Shown piece by piece: positions 8,445 to 16,819 of a stretch of DNA of 64,000 bases. The notes under the pieces are model-generated. The model did not search any database and was not told the origin of the DNA. It was given only the letters and a program-made list of their open reading frames with translations. The translations under genes and the position numbers were made by a program. This DNA comes from CAVSRC01 sp963730325 (lineage in GTDB: Bacteria > Pseudomonadota > Alphaproteobacteria > Rhizobiales > Kaistiaceae), in the NCBI GenBank assembly GCA_963730325.1, contig CAVSRC010000011.1:1-64000 (forward strand), in the 5' to 3' direction. The first letter of the stretch is position 1. Every line of letters begins with the position of its first letter.

Positions 8445-8810
8445 TCAGCACCCCCCATGCCCGCAGCCGACGACATCGCCGAGCGACGTGCCGGTACCCG
8501 GACCGCCGCCGCCGACCGTCTGCGGGCCGGGCGAGATCGACGGCGTCACGCCGTGGCCGTTGCCCGGCGCATAGGGGCTGGTGCCGGCGTTCGAGGTGTT
8601 GCCATAGAAGCCGCCGGAGATGGCCTGGCCGAGATTGTTGACGACGCCACCCGGGGTCGGCGAGCCGGTCTCTTCCGGGCCGCCCGCGCCGTAGTAGCTC
8701 GTGATGCCGTCCTTGTTGGTGCCGGGCGCGTTGCTGCTGGCGCCGCCGCCCGCCCACACCGCGGTGGACAACAGCGCGAATGCGCAGCCCAGAACGAATG
8801 TCGTCTTCAT
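8445..8810 (-). CDS. Small Gly/Ser/Pro-rich secreted protein
   Basis: 121 residues with a clear signal peptide (KTTFVLGCAFALLSTAVWAG) and a low-complexity mature part rich in Gly, Ser, Thr and Pro, ending in VVGCGHGGC. The three terminal cysteines/histidine could bind metal or anchor the protein by disulfide, but no family is recognised. The start is well placed after GAGGAGG. It diverges from the next gene (Cys-rich protein on the + strand). Confidence 0.65.
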   Translation of the reverse strand: MKTTFVLGCAFALLSTAVWAGGGASSNAPGTNKDGITSYYGAGGPEETGSPTPGGVVNNLGQAISGGFYGNTSNAGTSPYAPGNGHGVTPSISPGPQTVGGGGPGTGTSLGDVVGCGHGGC

Positions 8811-9068
8811 GTCGGCCTCCTCTCATTGCGTTGGCCGACTAGACCGCGCGGCCCTCCCCGCCGTCGAGTTACGACTGGTGGTGCGGTAAGCGAACCACGG
8901 ACAGGGCTTCTAGAATTTTCGACGTATTGCGGCCGTTGTCGTCGCCCCCGCTCTTGATCCCAATCGATGCGAAGGCCGAACCGGGAAGACATGTCGCGCG
9001 ACCAATGCGCGCGGGCCTGCCCTGGAGTGCTGGCGGCCCATGAACCGGCCGCGTAGCCTTTGGCCGTC

Positions 9069-10688
9069 ATGGGCGACAAACGTCGAAATCCGCGTCGGCG
9101 GGTCGGCAGCTTGGGTGCGCTTCTGCTCGCACTGGTCCTGTCCGACCCCGCCTCCGCACAGATTGCGGCCGGCGACATCGGCGGTACCTGTCTCCCCGGC
9201 CGAACCTGCAACGACGGCGCCTGCGCGGCGGGTGGGCTGTGCGCACCCTGTGGCATGCCCGGGCAAGTCGCCTGCCCCAATCCCGATCCGGACAAGCCGG
9301 CGGACTGCCACCTGTCGGGATGGGGCTATGTGCCGGTCGCGACCGCGTCGGGCACGATCTGCATCAACCCGAAGGCCGAGGATTGCGGCCATGTCGGCGA
9401 ACCCGCCTGTGACAGGGACGGTCGCAACGGCTGCTATTACGGCGTGCCCGTGGCCAGCCGGCAGGGTGAACTCTGCCTTGCCTGCGGCGCTATCGGCCAA
9501 GCCTGCTGCACGGGGACGGACCGCGTCTGCGATACCGGCAGCTGCCAGAGCGGCATCTGCCGTCTCGGCCCCGCCGACGCGGCGAAGGCCATCAAGGAGG
9601 CGATCATCGCCTGCCGGTTCGACGAGGCGCGGCAGAGGCTGGCGGCACTGCCGGCCGGAAACCCCGACAAGGACACGCTCGGCCGGTGGCTCGACGATGC
9701 GCTCAGCGTCGAGCGCACCGTCGCCAATATGGTCAGCCGTGCGGAAAACGCGCTGAAGACGGCGCGCCAGCGCATGGCCAAGGGCGATGTCACGGGCGCC
9801 TATACCAGCTACCGCATGGCCCAGCGCGATTATGAGCAGGCGCGAGATCTGACCCGCTGCAAGGACACCGCCGACAGGCTGGACGTCGAGGCGATGAAGT
9901 CCCTGATCGCCACCGATGAGGCGTTCGAAGCGATGCTCGTCGACTGGTTCGCCAGTGCTCTGGCGAAGTGCGATTTCGACCAGGCCGCGAAGATGACTGA
10001 AGCGGCGGAAACCAACGGTCTCGACCAGGCCGCCAGGATGCGCCAGCGTTACGACGAGGCGCGCAGCGCCGAACGTCAGGCGCGCGAGGCCTATGCCCGC
10101 GGGCAGGCGGAGAACGCCCGCGGCAACAAGCTGATGGCCGCCAAGCGTTACGACGATGCGGTCAAGGCCTATGGGGCAGCGCGCACGCAGTTGGAGCGCG
10201 CCCGCCAGCGCACCGTGTGCAAGGTCACCCGCGACGCAATCGCCAGCGCGATATTCGATGTCGGCGCCAACGAAGAGATCGCCGTCGCGGCGGCTGACGT
10301 CGGCAAGGGGCCGCCCTCCCCGCCGCCGTCCAAGGGCATCGATCCGACGCCGGCGGGCACACACCCCTGTCTCGATCACGCGATCAAGGCGGACCACGGC
10401 ATGGCCGACTACCGGCTCGGTCTCGGTGGCGGTGGCACCACCTACTATCTCAAGGGACCGTATATCTGCGCCCAGCGCTATGACGGGGCGAGCTTCGAGG
10501 TCTTCGACGGCGGGATCGACACGATCTATGGCTGCGATCGCGACGGCGACCGCTACGTCAACTGCAAGGTGCTCCACGTCAACCACATCGCCGAGACCTA
10601 TGCGGTCAAGGACGGGATCGACTACCACTACGCGTGCGGCAATGAAGGCAAATGCTGGATGCATGTCTTCCCGGTCAGGCGGGACTGA
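9069..10688 (+). CDS. Cys-rich exported protein with coiled-coil middle
   Basis: 539 residues from ATG 9069; an in-frame TTG at 9060 lies just before. A signal sequence (VGSLGALLLALVLSDPASAQ) is followed by about 130 residues with many cysteines in short spacings (TCLPGRTCNDGACAAGGLCAPC; CLACGAIGQACCTGTDRVC), suggesting a disulfide-knotted domain. Residues 170-400 are predicted helical with repeated (A/R)xYDxA-like segments (AYTSYRMAQRDYEQA; AYARGQAENARGNKLMAA), like TPR or coiled-coil bundles. The last 120 residues form another Cys-containing domain (CLDHAIKADHG...GCDRDGDRYVNC...CGNEGKCWMHVF). Family unknown. It is followed 4 bp later by a glycan-binding protein gene, so the two are probably co-transcribed. 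Confidence 0.75.
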   Translation: MGDKRRNPRRRVGSLGALLLALVLSDPASAQIAAGDIGGTCLPGRTCNDGACAAGGLCAPCGMPGQVACPNPDPDKPADCHLSGWGYVPVATASGTICINPKAEDCGHVGEPACDRDGRNGCYYGVPVASRQGELCLACGAIGQACCTGTDRVCDTGSCQSGICRLGPADAAKAIKEAIIACRFDEARQRLAALPAGNPDKDTLGRWLDDALSVERTVANMVSRAENALKTARQRMAKGDVTGAYTSYRMAQRDYEQARDLTRCKDTADRLDVEAMKSLIATDEAFEAMLVDWFASALAKCDFDQAAKMTEAAETNGLDQAARMRQRYDEARSAERQAREAYARGQAENARGNKLMAAKRYDDAVKAYGAARTQLERARQRTVCKVTRDAIASAIFDVGANEEIAVAAADVGKGPPSPPPSKGIDPTPAGTHPCLDHAIKADHGMADYRLGLGGGGTTYYLKGPYICAQRYDGASFEVFDGGIDTIYGCDRDGDRYVNCKVLHVNHIAETYAVKDGIDYHYACGNEGKCWMHVFPVRRD

Positions 10689-10692
10689 GCCG

Positions 10693-11280
10693 ATGTGCCG
10701 CTCGGTCTGGGGTGTTGCCGTCCTGGCACTCGCCGCCGCCGCGCCGCCAGCCGAGGCGCGCCAGTGTTCCACCATGGGGGCCACTGAACTGGTTGCCGGG
10801 GTGCGCTATTGCGTCGACAGCGTTCTCGGCTCCCAATCTGGCAATGCCTACGGCCCGCAAAACCTGTTCGACGGCAACCCCGGCACCGCCTGGTGCGAAG
10901 GCGCCAGCGGTTCAGGCGCCGGACAACGCATCGTGCTCACCATCTCCAATGGTGCCCCCTTCGACCGGCTCATCGTCTGGAGCGGCTATCAGAAGAGCAG
11001 CGCGAGCTTCGTTCGCAATGCCCGCCCCCGCACCATCGTCGTAAGCACGACCAACGGGCCCGACGTCCAATACAAGCTGCCCGATGCCAAGGGTCAGGTC
11101 ACGCTGCGCCTACCAAAGATGGCGCAACGCGAGCACGTCGTCATCACGATCAAGGACGTCTATCCCGGCGCGCGCTTCAAGGACATGTGCATCAGCGGCC
11201 TCTATCCGGACTTCGAATCCGGCCGCAACCATGTGGACGAAGGCGGGCCCGAGCCGGGAGCCGGGGCCGGGGCCGGATGA
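10693..11280 (+). CDS. Secreted protein with NADase-type glycan-binding (discoidin-like) domain
   Basis: 195 residues. After a signal peptide (MCRSVWGVAVLALAAAAPPA) comes a jelly-roll domain with the marker pattern YGPQNLFDGNPGTAWCEGA, then GQRIVLTI, LIVWSGYQKSSASFVRNARP and VYPGARFKDMCISGLY. This matches the discoidin-like domain described as the NADase-type glycan-binding domain, found alone in many bacterial exported proteins. No enzymatic domain is present. The tail is acidic and Gly/Pro-rich. It begins 4 bp after the Cys-rich protein stop, so the pair likely acts together on an extracellular glycan (inference). Confidence 0.8.
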   Translation: MCRSVWGVAVLALAAAAPPAEARQCSTMGATELVAGVRYCVDSVLGSQSGNAYGPQNLFDGNPGTAWCEGASGSGAGQRIVLTISNGAPFDRLIVWSGYQKSSASFVRNARPRTIVVSTTNGPDVQYKLPDAKGQVTLRLPKMAQREHVVITIKDVYPGARFKDMCISGLYPDFESGRNHVDEGGPEPGAGAGAG

Positions 11281-11365
11281 TGGGCTGCACGACATTCCAT
11301 CCTTGCCCGAACTTCCGGGTCTCTAGTTGCTCATGCGGCCCCCGCCCGGGACGGGGAACGATTCC

Positions 11366-11424
11366 CGCAGCCCTCACCCGCTCCATACCGCCATCGCCTG
11401 CGCGATCTCGTCCATCACGCCGTC
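11366..11424 (-). repeat. 59-bp direct repeat, intact copy inside the DUF559 gene
   Basis: This is the parent-like copy of the repeat at 8359-8417; it covers the end of the DUF559 frame and its stop at 11374-11376. Only two bases differ between copies. Confidence 0.9.
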
Positions 11425-11724
11425 GATGTCGGCGAGCACCACGTCCTCAGGGAAGCGCAGCACGAGATAGCCGGCCGACTCGAAGGCCGTCGTGCGCGCA
11501 TGGGCCTCGGCCGCGTCGCGCGCCGTGCCGTCGATCTCGATGACGATCTTGGCTTCGTAGGAGCCGAAGTCGGCGGCAAGCCGCCTGACCGGCATCTGGC
11601 TGAGGAATGTCGTGGCGAGCGGTGCGGCGCCAAGGCGCGTCCACAGCGCCTCTTCCGCCGCGCCCATCCTGTGGCGCGGGTGGCGGGTGAAACCCGTCCG
11701 CCGCAATCCGACCCGCCGCTTCAT
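11374..11724 (-). CDS. DUF559 (Vsr-like) endonuclease-domain protein
   Basis: About 116 residues from ATG 11724, which has AGGGACC just upstream; in-frame starts at 11772 and 11781 would add 16-19 residues of poor similarity. The core is typical: LGAAPLATTFLSQMPVRRLA, then DFGSYEAKIVIEIDGTARD with the acid and ExK-like catalytic residues of the PD-(D/E)XK fold, then YLVLRFPEDVVLADIDGVM. Such proteins resemble very-short-patch-repair endonucleases; their own function is not established. Its 3' end is duplicated at 8359-8417. Confidence 0.85.
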   Translation of the reverse strand: MKRRVGLRRTGFTRHPRHRMGAAEEALWTRLGAAPLATTFLSQMPVRRLAADFGSYEAKIVIEIDGTARDAAEAHARTTAFESAGYLVLRFPEDVVLADIDGVMDEIAQAMAVWSG

Positions 11725-12356
11725 GGTCCCTCGCTCCGCCTGCCGCGGCCCGGTCCAGTCGCCGGGCGGCATGGTGCTCAACCCGCTTCTCGCCGGGGAT
11801 ATCCTGTCACCTTATCCCCCTCTCCAAAACCGACCCCATATTGGCTTCATCCCCGCCCGCGAAGGGGCGCGCTCATGAGGCGTCTTGCAGCGTGGGGCGG
11901 GGTGCGGTGTCCGTCGTTTCCGCCTCGCAAGCGGAGCGGCGTGGGCTCGGAAGCCCGCCAGCGGAGACGCTCGTCTCCGCCGCGCGCCATTGCCCCGAAA
12001 GGGCAGCGCTAAAGGCAGGCGAGGGTCAGCCACGGCCAGTGCGATACGGGAAACCGGCATCGGCGCCGTGGTGGTCCAAAGGTCGGTCGTCCGGATGGAG
12101 CCGCCTTGCCCTCGTCTCGGGTCCCAGGCGGGAGCGGAGCAAAAACCACCGCGGCGGGCGCTCGGCTGAGCGCCACCACTGGAGCTACCCGACGTGGCAC
12201 TCATCGAGCGCCCGCCACCCCCTCATGGTCCAGGCCATGAGGATGCTCTTTAAAAGGTCAAAACCCGGCTCAAACCGAGCGCGGGAACGAGAAACTGTGC
12301 CACACCCTCCGTCGTCATTCCGGCCAAGGCCGGAATCCGGACGGCTTCGGCGAAGC
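11725..12356. other. 632-bp gap without a recognisable gene
   Basis: No frame here gives a family or good start/codon pattern. Structures seen: a perfect 9-bp hairpin GCGGAGACG-CT-CGTCTCCGC at 11961-11980 and the palindrome described at 12317. It could contain an unannotated RNA, but no conserved SRP, 6S, tmRNA or RNase P core was found. Confidence 0.4.
12317..12336. repeat. Palindromic repeat ATTCCGGCC/GGCCGGAAT
   Basis: Nine-base perfect arms around AA, preceded by GTC and followed by CCGGA, the common alphaproteobacterial GTCATTCCGGCC...GGAATCC intergenic repeat. It lies 20 bp after the end of rpsU on the minus strand. Confidence 0.75.
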
Positions 12357-12611
12357 TCAGCCGCGGGCGCGCGCCGCGCCGGGGCGCGGCTTCGGCTTCG
12401 GCATCGGCAGCAGTCCTTCGCGCTGGGCGCGCTTGCGGGCCAGCTTGCGGCCGCGCCGGATGGCCTCGCCCTTCTCGCGTGCCTTCCGCTCGGAAGGCTT
12501 CTCGTAGAAACGCTGGCGCTTGAGTTCGCGGAATACGCCCTCGCGCTGAAGCTTCTTCTTGAGCACCTTGAGGGCCTGATCGACATTGTTGTCGCGAACG
12601 AGGATTTGCAG
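12357..12611 (-). CDS. rpsU: 30S ribosomal protein bS21, apparent CTG start
   Basis: bS21 helps base-pairing of mRNA leaders on the small subunit. The frame reads LQILVRDNNVDQALKVLKKK, then REGVFRELKRQRFYEKPSER and a basic Lys/Arg-rich tail, the standard bS21 sequence. The conserved N-terminus (usually MQVLVRDNN) starts at codon CTG (12611-12609); a TGA lies six codons upstream and there is no ATG, GTG or TTG between. AAAGGAAA is correctly placed before the CTG. The first common start in frame (GTG 12566) would remove 15 conserved residues. Either CTG initiates or a base has changed or been misread. Confidence 0.88.
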   Translation of the reverse strand: MQILVRDNNVDQALKVLKKKLQREGVFRELKRQRFYEKPSERKAREKGEAIRRGRKLARKRAQREGLLPMPKPKPRPGAARARG

Positions 12612-12961
12612 GGGACTTTCCTTTCGTCAGGTTGCGCCGGCACGCGATTTTCCGCCGCGTGGCGGAAACCGATCGGGACATGACCCCCGAATGGGCGTGC
12701 CGGTGAATTCTTTCGAATCCGCGCTGTCGTCGTCGGCGAATTCGTTGCGAAGCCGCCGCAAAGCAGCCTCGGGCGGCGCTCAGGTCGAATCGCCACCTGG
12801 CTCTATCTAGGCGTTACCGCCCCATGTAGCAAGTTTCGGGCGGTCCCGCGCCCCCCACGGCCGGGCCCCGCGGCACGGCAGAACCCGGCTAACCCGCCAT
12901 TAACCACGCTCGGGTTCAATGGTGGCGCGCCGGGCAGCGTGCCCGCCGCCGGAGGTCCGCC
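12612..12961. other. 350-bp divergent intergenic region
   Basis: Lies between rpsU (minus) and a secreted-protein gene (plus) and must hold both promoters. GC- and CG-rich with no clear family in any frame; a GGAGGTCCGCC ribosome-binding site ends it just before ATG 12962. Confidence 0.5.
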
Positions 12962-13372
12962 ATGTTTTACCGTTGCCTGCTCGCCGCCGCCGTCGCCTCA
13001 GCCCTGTCGGCCCCTGCCGGCGGCGCGCTTGCCGCCGATCTCGCCGGTGGCCCGTCCGCCTACGCGCCAGCCGGTTGCGTCGCCATCGATCACGCCCCGC
13101 TGACGGCCAAGCACAAGCACAAATCGGGCAGCGATTACGTGCGCATCTACGACGTGACGCCCTACGATCCGCGCTGTCCGCAAGGACAGCCCGTCGGCAT
13201 CTACGTGCCGCCGCAGACCGCCTATCTGGTCTCCTCGCCGACCCGCTACACCAAATGCGTCTGGCCCTGCATCGATTCCGTCCATCACGACTGGTATGAC
13301 GGCCGCCTGTGGTACCGCGATGCCGGCACCCCCAACCGGCCCGACGTCTTCATGATCCTGCAGAAGGATTGA
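12962..13372 (+). CDS. Small exported protein of unknown function
   Basis: 136 residues with a signal peptide (FYRCLLAAAVASALSAPAGG, cleavage likely after ALAA). The mature part has three cysteines and many Tyr/Pro residues (YDVTPYDPRCPQGQPVGIYV; KCVWPCIDSVHHDWYDGRLW). The ribosome-binding site GGAGG is ideally placed. No family recognised. It stands upstream of two larger exported proteins, with a 139-bp gap, so a shared role at the cell envelope is possible but unproven. Confidence 0.7.
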   Translation: MFYRCLLAAAVASALSAPAGGALAADLAGGPSAYAPAGCVAIDHAPLTAKHKHKSGSDYVRIYDVTPYDPRCPQGQPVGIYVPPQTAYLVSSPTRYTKCVWPCIDSVHHDWYDGRLWYRDAGTPNRPDVFMILQKD

Positions 13373-13511
13373 GCCGGCCGAACAGCCGGCCAAGACCGCG
13401 CATCGCCGCGATCGTGAGCCATCATCCGCCTTGTCCTCGCCGCGAAGTACGGCGAAGATCGCGCCCTTCCGGCCGGCGAATCTGCCGGCTTCATTGCCCT
13501 GGAGGGTGACC

Positions 13512-14663
13512 ATGCTTCGCAAGGTGTCGCGTCTGGCCGCTTTCGGCTCGTTCCTGATCGCCCTTCTCGCTGCCGCGGGCGCCTCCGCGGCGCCCGATGC
13601 GCACGCCGTCGCCGATGCGCTGGTCGCCGCCTTCGGCGCCTCCGGCAAGGCCGAGGCCAGCTATGGCGACGCCGCTGCCAGCGGCGACACAATCACCATC
13701 ACCGGCTTCAAGGCGATACAGATCAAGCGCACCGGCCGCGACATCACCGTCGCCAGCATCGTCATCGCCGGCGCGGCCGAGCGCCAGCCGGGCGGCTTCA
13801 CCGCCCAGAGCATGACCTTCAATGACGGCAGCGCCAGCTACCGCAAAGGCAAGATGACGTGGCAGTCGGCGGTCGTTGCCGATGCGGTCATCCCGACGCC
13901 GGACGAAATCAAGTCACTCAGCAACAAGTACCTGCCCTTCAGCACCGCTGCGGTGAGCGGCATCGCCATCACCGATCCCGAGCTTGCCCAGCCCATCGAC
14001 GTCGCCAAGGTCGATCTCGCCATGGCGGCCGACGCCAATGGCGAGCCCAACAGCGTCACCTTCACGACGACGGGCGTGCACCTGCCGGCCTCCGCCTTCA
14101 ATGCGCCGGAGGCGCGCAGCATGATGCAGAGCCTCGGCTATACCGACCTCGTGCTGTCGGTCAATTTCGACGCCGGCTTCGACACCGGCGCCGACAAGTT
14201 CACCCTGCGCTCGTTCGCCCTCGACATCGCCGATGTCGGCAAGCTGGCGATTACCGGCGCCTTCAGCAACGTCAAGGTCCACGATATGGTCGGCAGCGGC
14301 GCCGACGGCAAACCGGCGCCAAAGCCGTCGCCGGACCTCGACGCGCTGACCGTCCGTTTCGACAATGCCGGCGTGATCGAGCGGGCGCTCGACATGCAGG
14401 CGCAGATTCTCGGCACGACGCGTGAAGACGTCGCCGCTCAATGGCCGATGCTCTTCATGTTCCTGATGGGCGATGCCGGCGGCATGGATTTCCAGCAGCA
14501 GGTGCAGACGGCGCTGTCGGACTTCCTCCAGTCGCCGAAGTCGCTGACCGTGACGCTGGCGCCGTCCGCCCCGGTGCCGTTCGCCAAGGTGGCCGAGACG
14601 CTCAACGCGGACCAGTCCAAGCTGCCGGAACTGCTCGGCGTCAAGATCGAGGTCAACAACTGA
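13512..14663 (+). CDS. Exported protein, paralogue A of the aspS-linked pair
   Basis: 383 residues, starting at ATG 13512 after GGAGGGTGACC. The signal peptide is LAAFGSFLIALLAAAGASAA. The rest is beta-rich with regular short strands, resembling AsmA-like or translocation/assembly-type periplasmic proteins in texture but not matching any by eye. Its last 180 residues are homologous to the last part of the next gene: LGYTDLVLSVNFDAG... with LGYETLDLGYTLKAD..., and SLTVTLAPSAPVPFAKVAET with SITVSLAPPTPVALPAIAEA. Function unknown. The second gene follows 38 bp later and is probably co-transcribed. Confidence 0.75.
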   Translation: MLRKVSRLAAFGSFLIALLAAAGASAAPDAHAVADALVAAFGASGKAEASYGDAAASGDTITITGFKAIQIKRTGRDITVASIVIAGAAERQPGGFTAQSMTFNDGSASYRKGKMTWQSAVVADAVIPTPDEIKSLSNKYLPFSTAAVSGIAITDPELAQPIDVAKVDLAMAADANGEPNSVTFTTTGVHLPASAFNAPEARSMMQSLGYTDLVLSVNFDAGFDTGADKFTLRSFALDIADVGKLAITGAFSNVKVHDMVGSGADGKPAPKPSPDLDALTVRFDNAGVIERALDMQAQILGTTREDVAAQWPMLFMFLMGDAGGMDFQQQVQTALSDFLQSPKSLTVTLAPSAPVPFAKVAETLNADQSKLPELLGVKIEVNN

Positions 14664-14701
14664 GCGGCGCTACCCGCCGCCGTCCGACGAAGAGGGTCGC
14701 C

Positions 14702-16819
14702 ATGCTGCTCCGTGTCGCTGCCACCGCTCTGGCCGCCGGAGCGGGCCTCGCCCTGCTCGTGCAGACGGCTGCCGCTGATGCGCCGGTCGAAACCGCGATC
14801 AAGGGATGGATCGCGTCGGTCGACGCCGCGCCCGACTGGAACGCCACCTACACCTCCCTCGACTACGACGCGGCGGACAATCGCGCCGTGCTCACCGGCC
14901 TGGCGATCACCAGCCAGGTGCCCGGCGTTGCCGTCAACTTCGGCATCATCGCGCTGACGGATTTCGCCGAGACCGCGGATGGCGGGTTCGCCGCCGGCCG
15001 GATCACCGCCGACGAGGGCACGGTGGAAGTCGGACCGTTCAAGATCGCCGTGTCGGATGCCGAATTCAACACATTCACCATGCCGGCGATTCCCGCCCTG
15101 AGATGGGATCCGCAGCATCCCTTCACGTCCCTGGTCAGGGCCTATGCGCCGCTCGGCCGGATGGCGATGACCAACGGCCGCATCGCCTCGCTGGGCGTGA
15201 TCCAGAACAACGCCGGGGTTTCCAGCCGTATCGTCTACGATCAGTTCCGCATCGATCGCTGGGCCGACGGCAAGATCACCGCCATCACGGCCGGGCCGCT
15301 CAACATGGAGTCGCCGAGCCCCGACGGCCTGATGAGGATGCGGGTTGCCAGCGTCGAGGCGCGCGACTTCGACATCGACGCCATGCTCCGGGTGTTCGAC
15401 CCGGACCGCTATGCCGGCGGTGTCGGCGACGGTGTCTGGCACACGGTGACCGGCCTTGCCGCCTACCACGATTTCGCGGTCGCCGGGCCGGGCCTGAAGC
15501 TGACGATGAAGCTTCTCTCGGTCGAGAACCTCAAGCTGCGCCAGCCGCGGCAGAGCTTCGCCGACTCTATCGACCGGTTCATGGTCGATCCGAACGCAAC
15601 CGCCGACGACCCGCAATCGGCAGAGATGGCGGTCGACCTGCTGTCGACCTACGGCGTCGGCCGCCTCGGCATCAGCGGGCTCGATATCGCCGCTGCGGGC
15701 CTGAACGGCTTCCATCTCGGCGGCTTCAACATTTCCGACCTGTCGATCGACCGGCTCGGCGAATACGCCATCGACGACTTCGCCACCGACGTTCCCGACG
15801 TGGGCGTGTTCAAGCTCGGGCATTTCGCCATCGGCAACGTGGTGCTGCCCGGTGCCGATGCGCTGCGCCGGGCGATGGTCGCCAGCCAGGGGACGGGCAA
15901 TGTCGACATGGCCAGTCTCGCCCCGAAGCCGGGCTTCGTCGAATTGTCGGACCTCGATGTCGCGCCGGCGACATCGCCGCGCATCACGCTCGGCCGGCTG
16001 CGCCTCGATCTCGCCCGCTATGTCGGCGCGATCCCGACATCGGTCTCGGCGGATCTCGGCAATCTCACCGTGCCGGTGTCGGCGCTCAAGCCCAGCCAGC
16101 AGGCCGTGTTCAAGCGGCTCGGCTACGAAACGCTCGATCTCGGCTATACGCTCAAGGCCGACTGGAACGAGACGGACGAGACGCTCGCCATCGACCACCT
16201 GAATTTCGATCTGAAGGATGCCGGCGGGCTTCGCCTGAAGATGCTGCTCAGCGGCCTGCCGCGCGAGGCGATCGAGAATCCGCAGGCGCTCGCCGACGTG
16301 CTGCCCGCTCTGTCGCTCAAGGCCGCGGCGCTGACGCTCAAGGACGATTCGATCGTCGGCAAGGGCCTCGACCTGCTGGCCGAGAAGATGCACGCCAAGC
16401 CGGAGACCTTCCGCGAGCAGTTCGCCAGCGCCATGCCGCTGCTGTTGTCGCTGTTCGTGCTGAACGATCCGAAGGTGGCGACGGTGGTGCGCAAGTCGGG
16501 CATCCTGGCGAAGCTGGCCCCGGTGGTGAAGGCGTTCGTGGGCGCGCCGGGATCGTCGATCACCGTTTCGCTGGCGCCGCCGACGCCGGTCGCCCTGCCG
16601 GCGATCGCCGAGGCGGCAGACAAGGAACCGGAGACCCTGACCACCATGCTCGGCCTGACGGTCTCAAGTTCAGCCACACCGCCGCCGGAGACGCCCAAGG
16701 TGCAGGACAAGACGCAGGACGGCGCCGGACGACGCAACGGCCCCGGTGGGCGGCGATATGCGCCCGACCAACCCGCCCGAGTAGCGCGAAGCTACTCCGG
16801 CAGGCTGAGGCGGATGTGA
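14702..16819 (+). CDS. Large exported protein, paralogue B of the aspS-linked pair
   Basis: 705 residues with a signal sequence (LLRVAATALAAGAGLALLVQ, cleavage near TAAA/DAPV). The N-terminal two thirds contain repeated strand motifs (GLAITSQVPGV; GGFAAGRITADEG; LSTYGVGRLGISGLDIAAAG); the C-terminal third aligns with paralogue A. A final Arg/Pro-rich tail of about 40 residues (KTQDGAGRRNGPGGRRYAPD) looks appended and its coding end overlaps the end of aspS on the other strand by 28 bp. The real stop may once have been earlier. No known family. Membership in a paralogous pair suggests interacting or successive envelope proteins. Confidence 0.72.
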   Translation: MLLRVAATALAAGAGLALLVQTAAADAPVETAIKGWIASVDAAPDWNATYTSLDYDAADNRAVLTGLAITSQVPGVAVNFGIIALTDFAETADGGFAAGRITADEGTVEVGPFKIAVSDAEFNTFTMPAIPALRWDPQHPFTSLVRAYAPLGRMAMTNGRIASLGVIQNNAGVSSRIVYDQFRIDRWADGKITAITAGPLNMESPSPDGLMRMRVASVEARDFDIDAMLRVFDPDRYAGGVGDGVWHTVTGLAAYHDFAVAGPGLKLTMKLLSVENLKLRQPRQSFADSIDRFMVDPNATADDPQSAEMAVDLLSTYGVGRLGISGLDIAAAGLNGFHLGGFNISDLSIDRLGEYAIDDFATDVPDVGVFKLGHFAIGNVVLPGADALRRAMVASQGTGNVDMASLAPKPGFVELSDLDVAPATSPRITLGRLRLDLARYVGAIPTSVSADLGNLTVPVSALKPSQQAVFKRLGYETLDLGYTLKADWNETDETLAIDHLNFDLKDAGGLRLKMLLSGLPREAIENPQALADVLPALSLKAAALTLKDDSIVGKGLDLLAEKMHAKPETFREQFASAMPLLLSLFVLNDPKVATVVRKSGILAKLAPVVKAFVGAPGSSITVSLAPPTPVALPAIAEAADKEPETLTTMLGLTVSSSATPPPETPKVQDKTQDGAGRRNGPGGRRYAPDQPARVARSYSGRLRRM

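Noticed and set aside
11841..12683. Coding frame opposite rpsU and the preceding gap
   Set aside because: No family, overlaps rpsU and a palindromic repeat.
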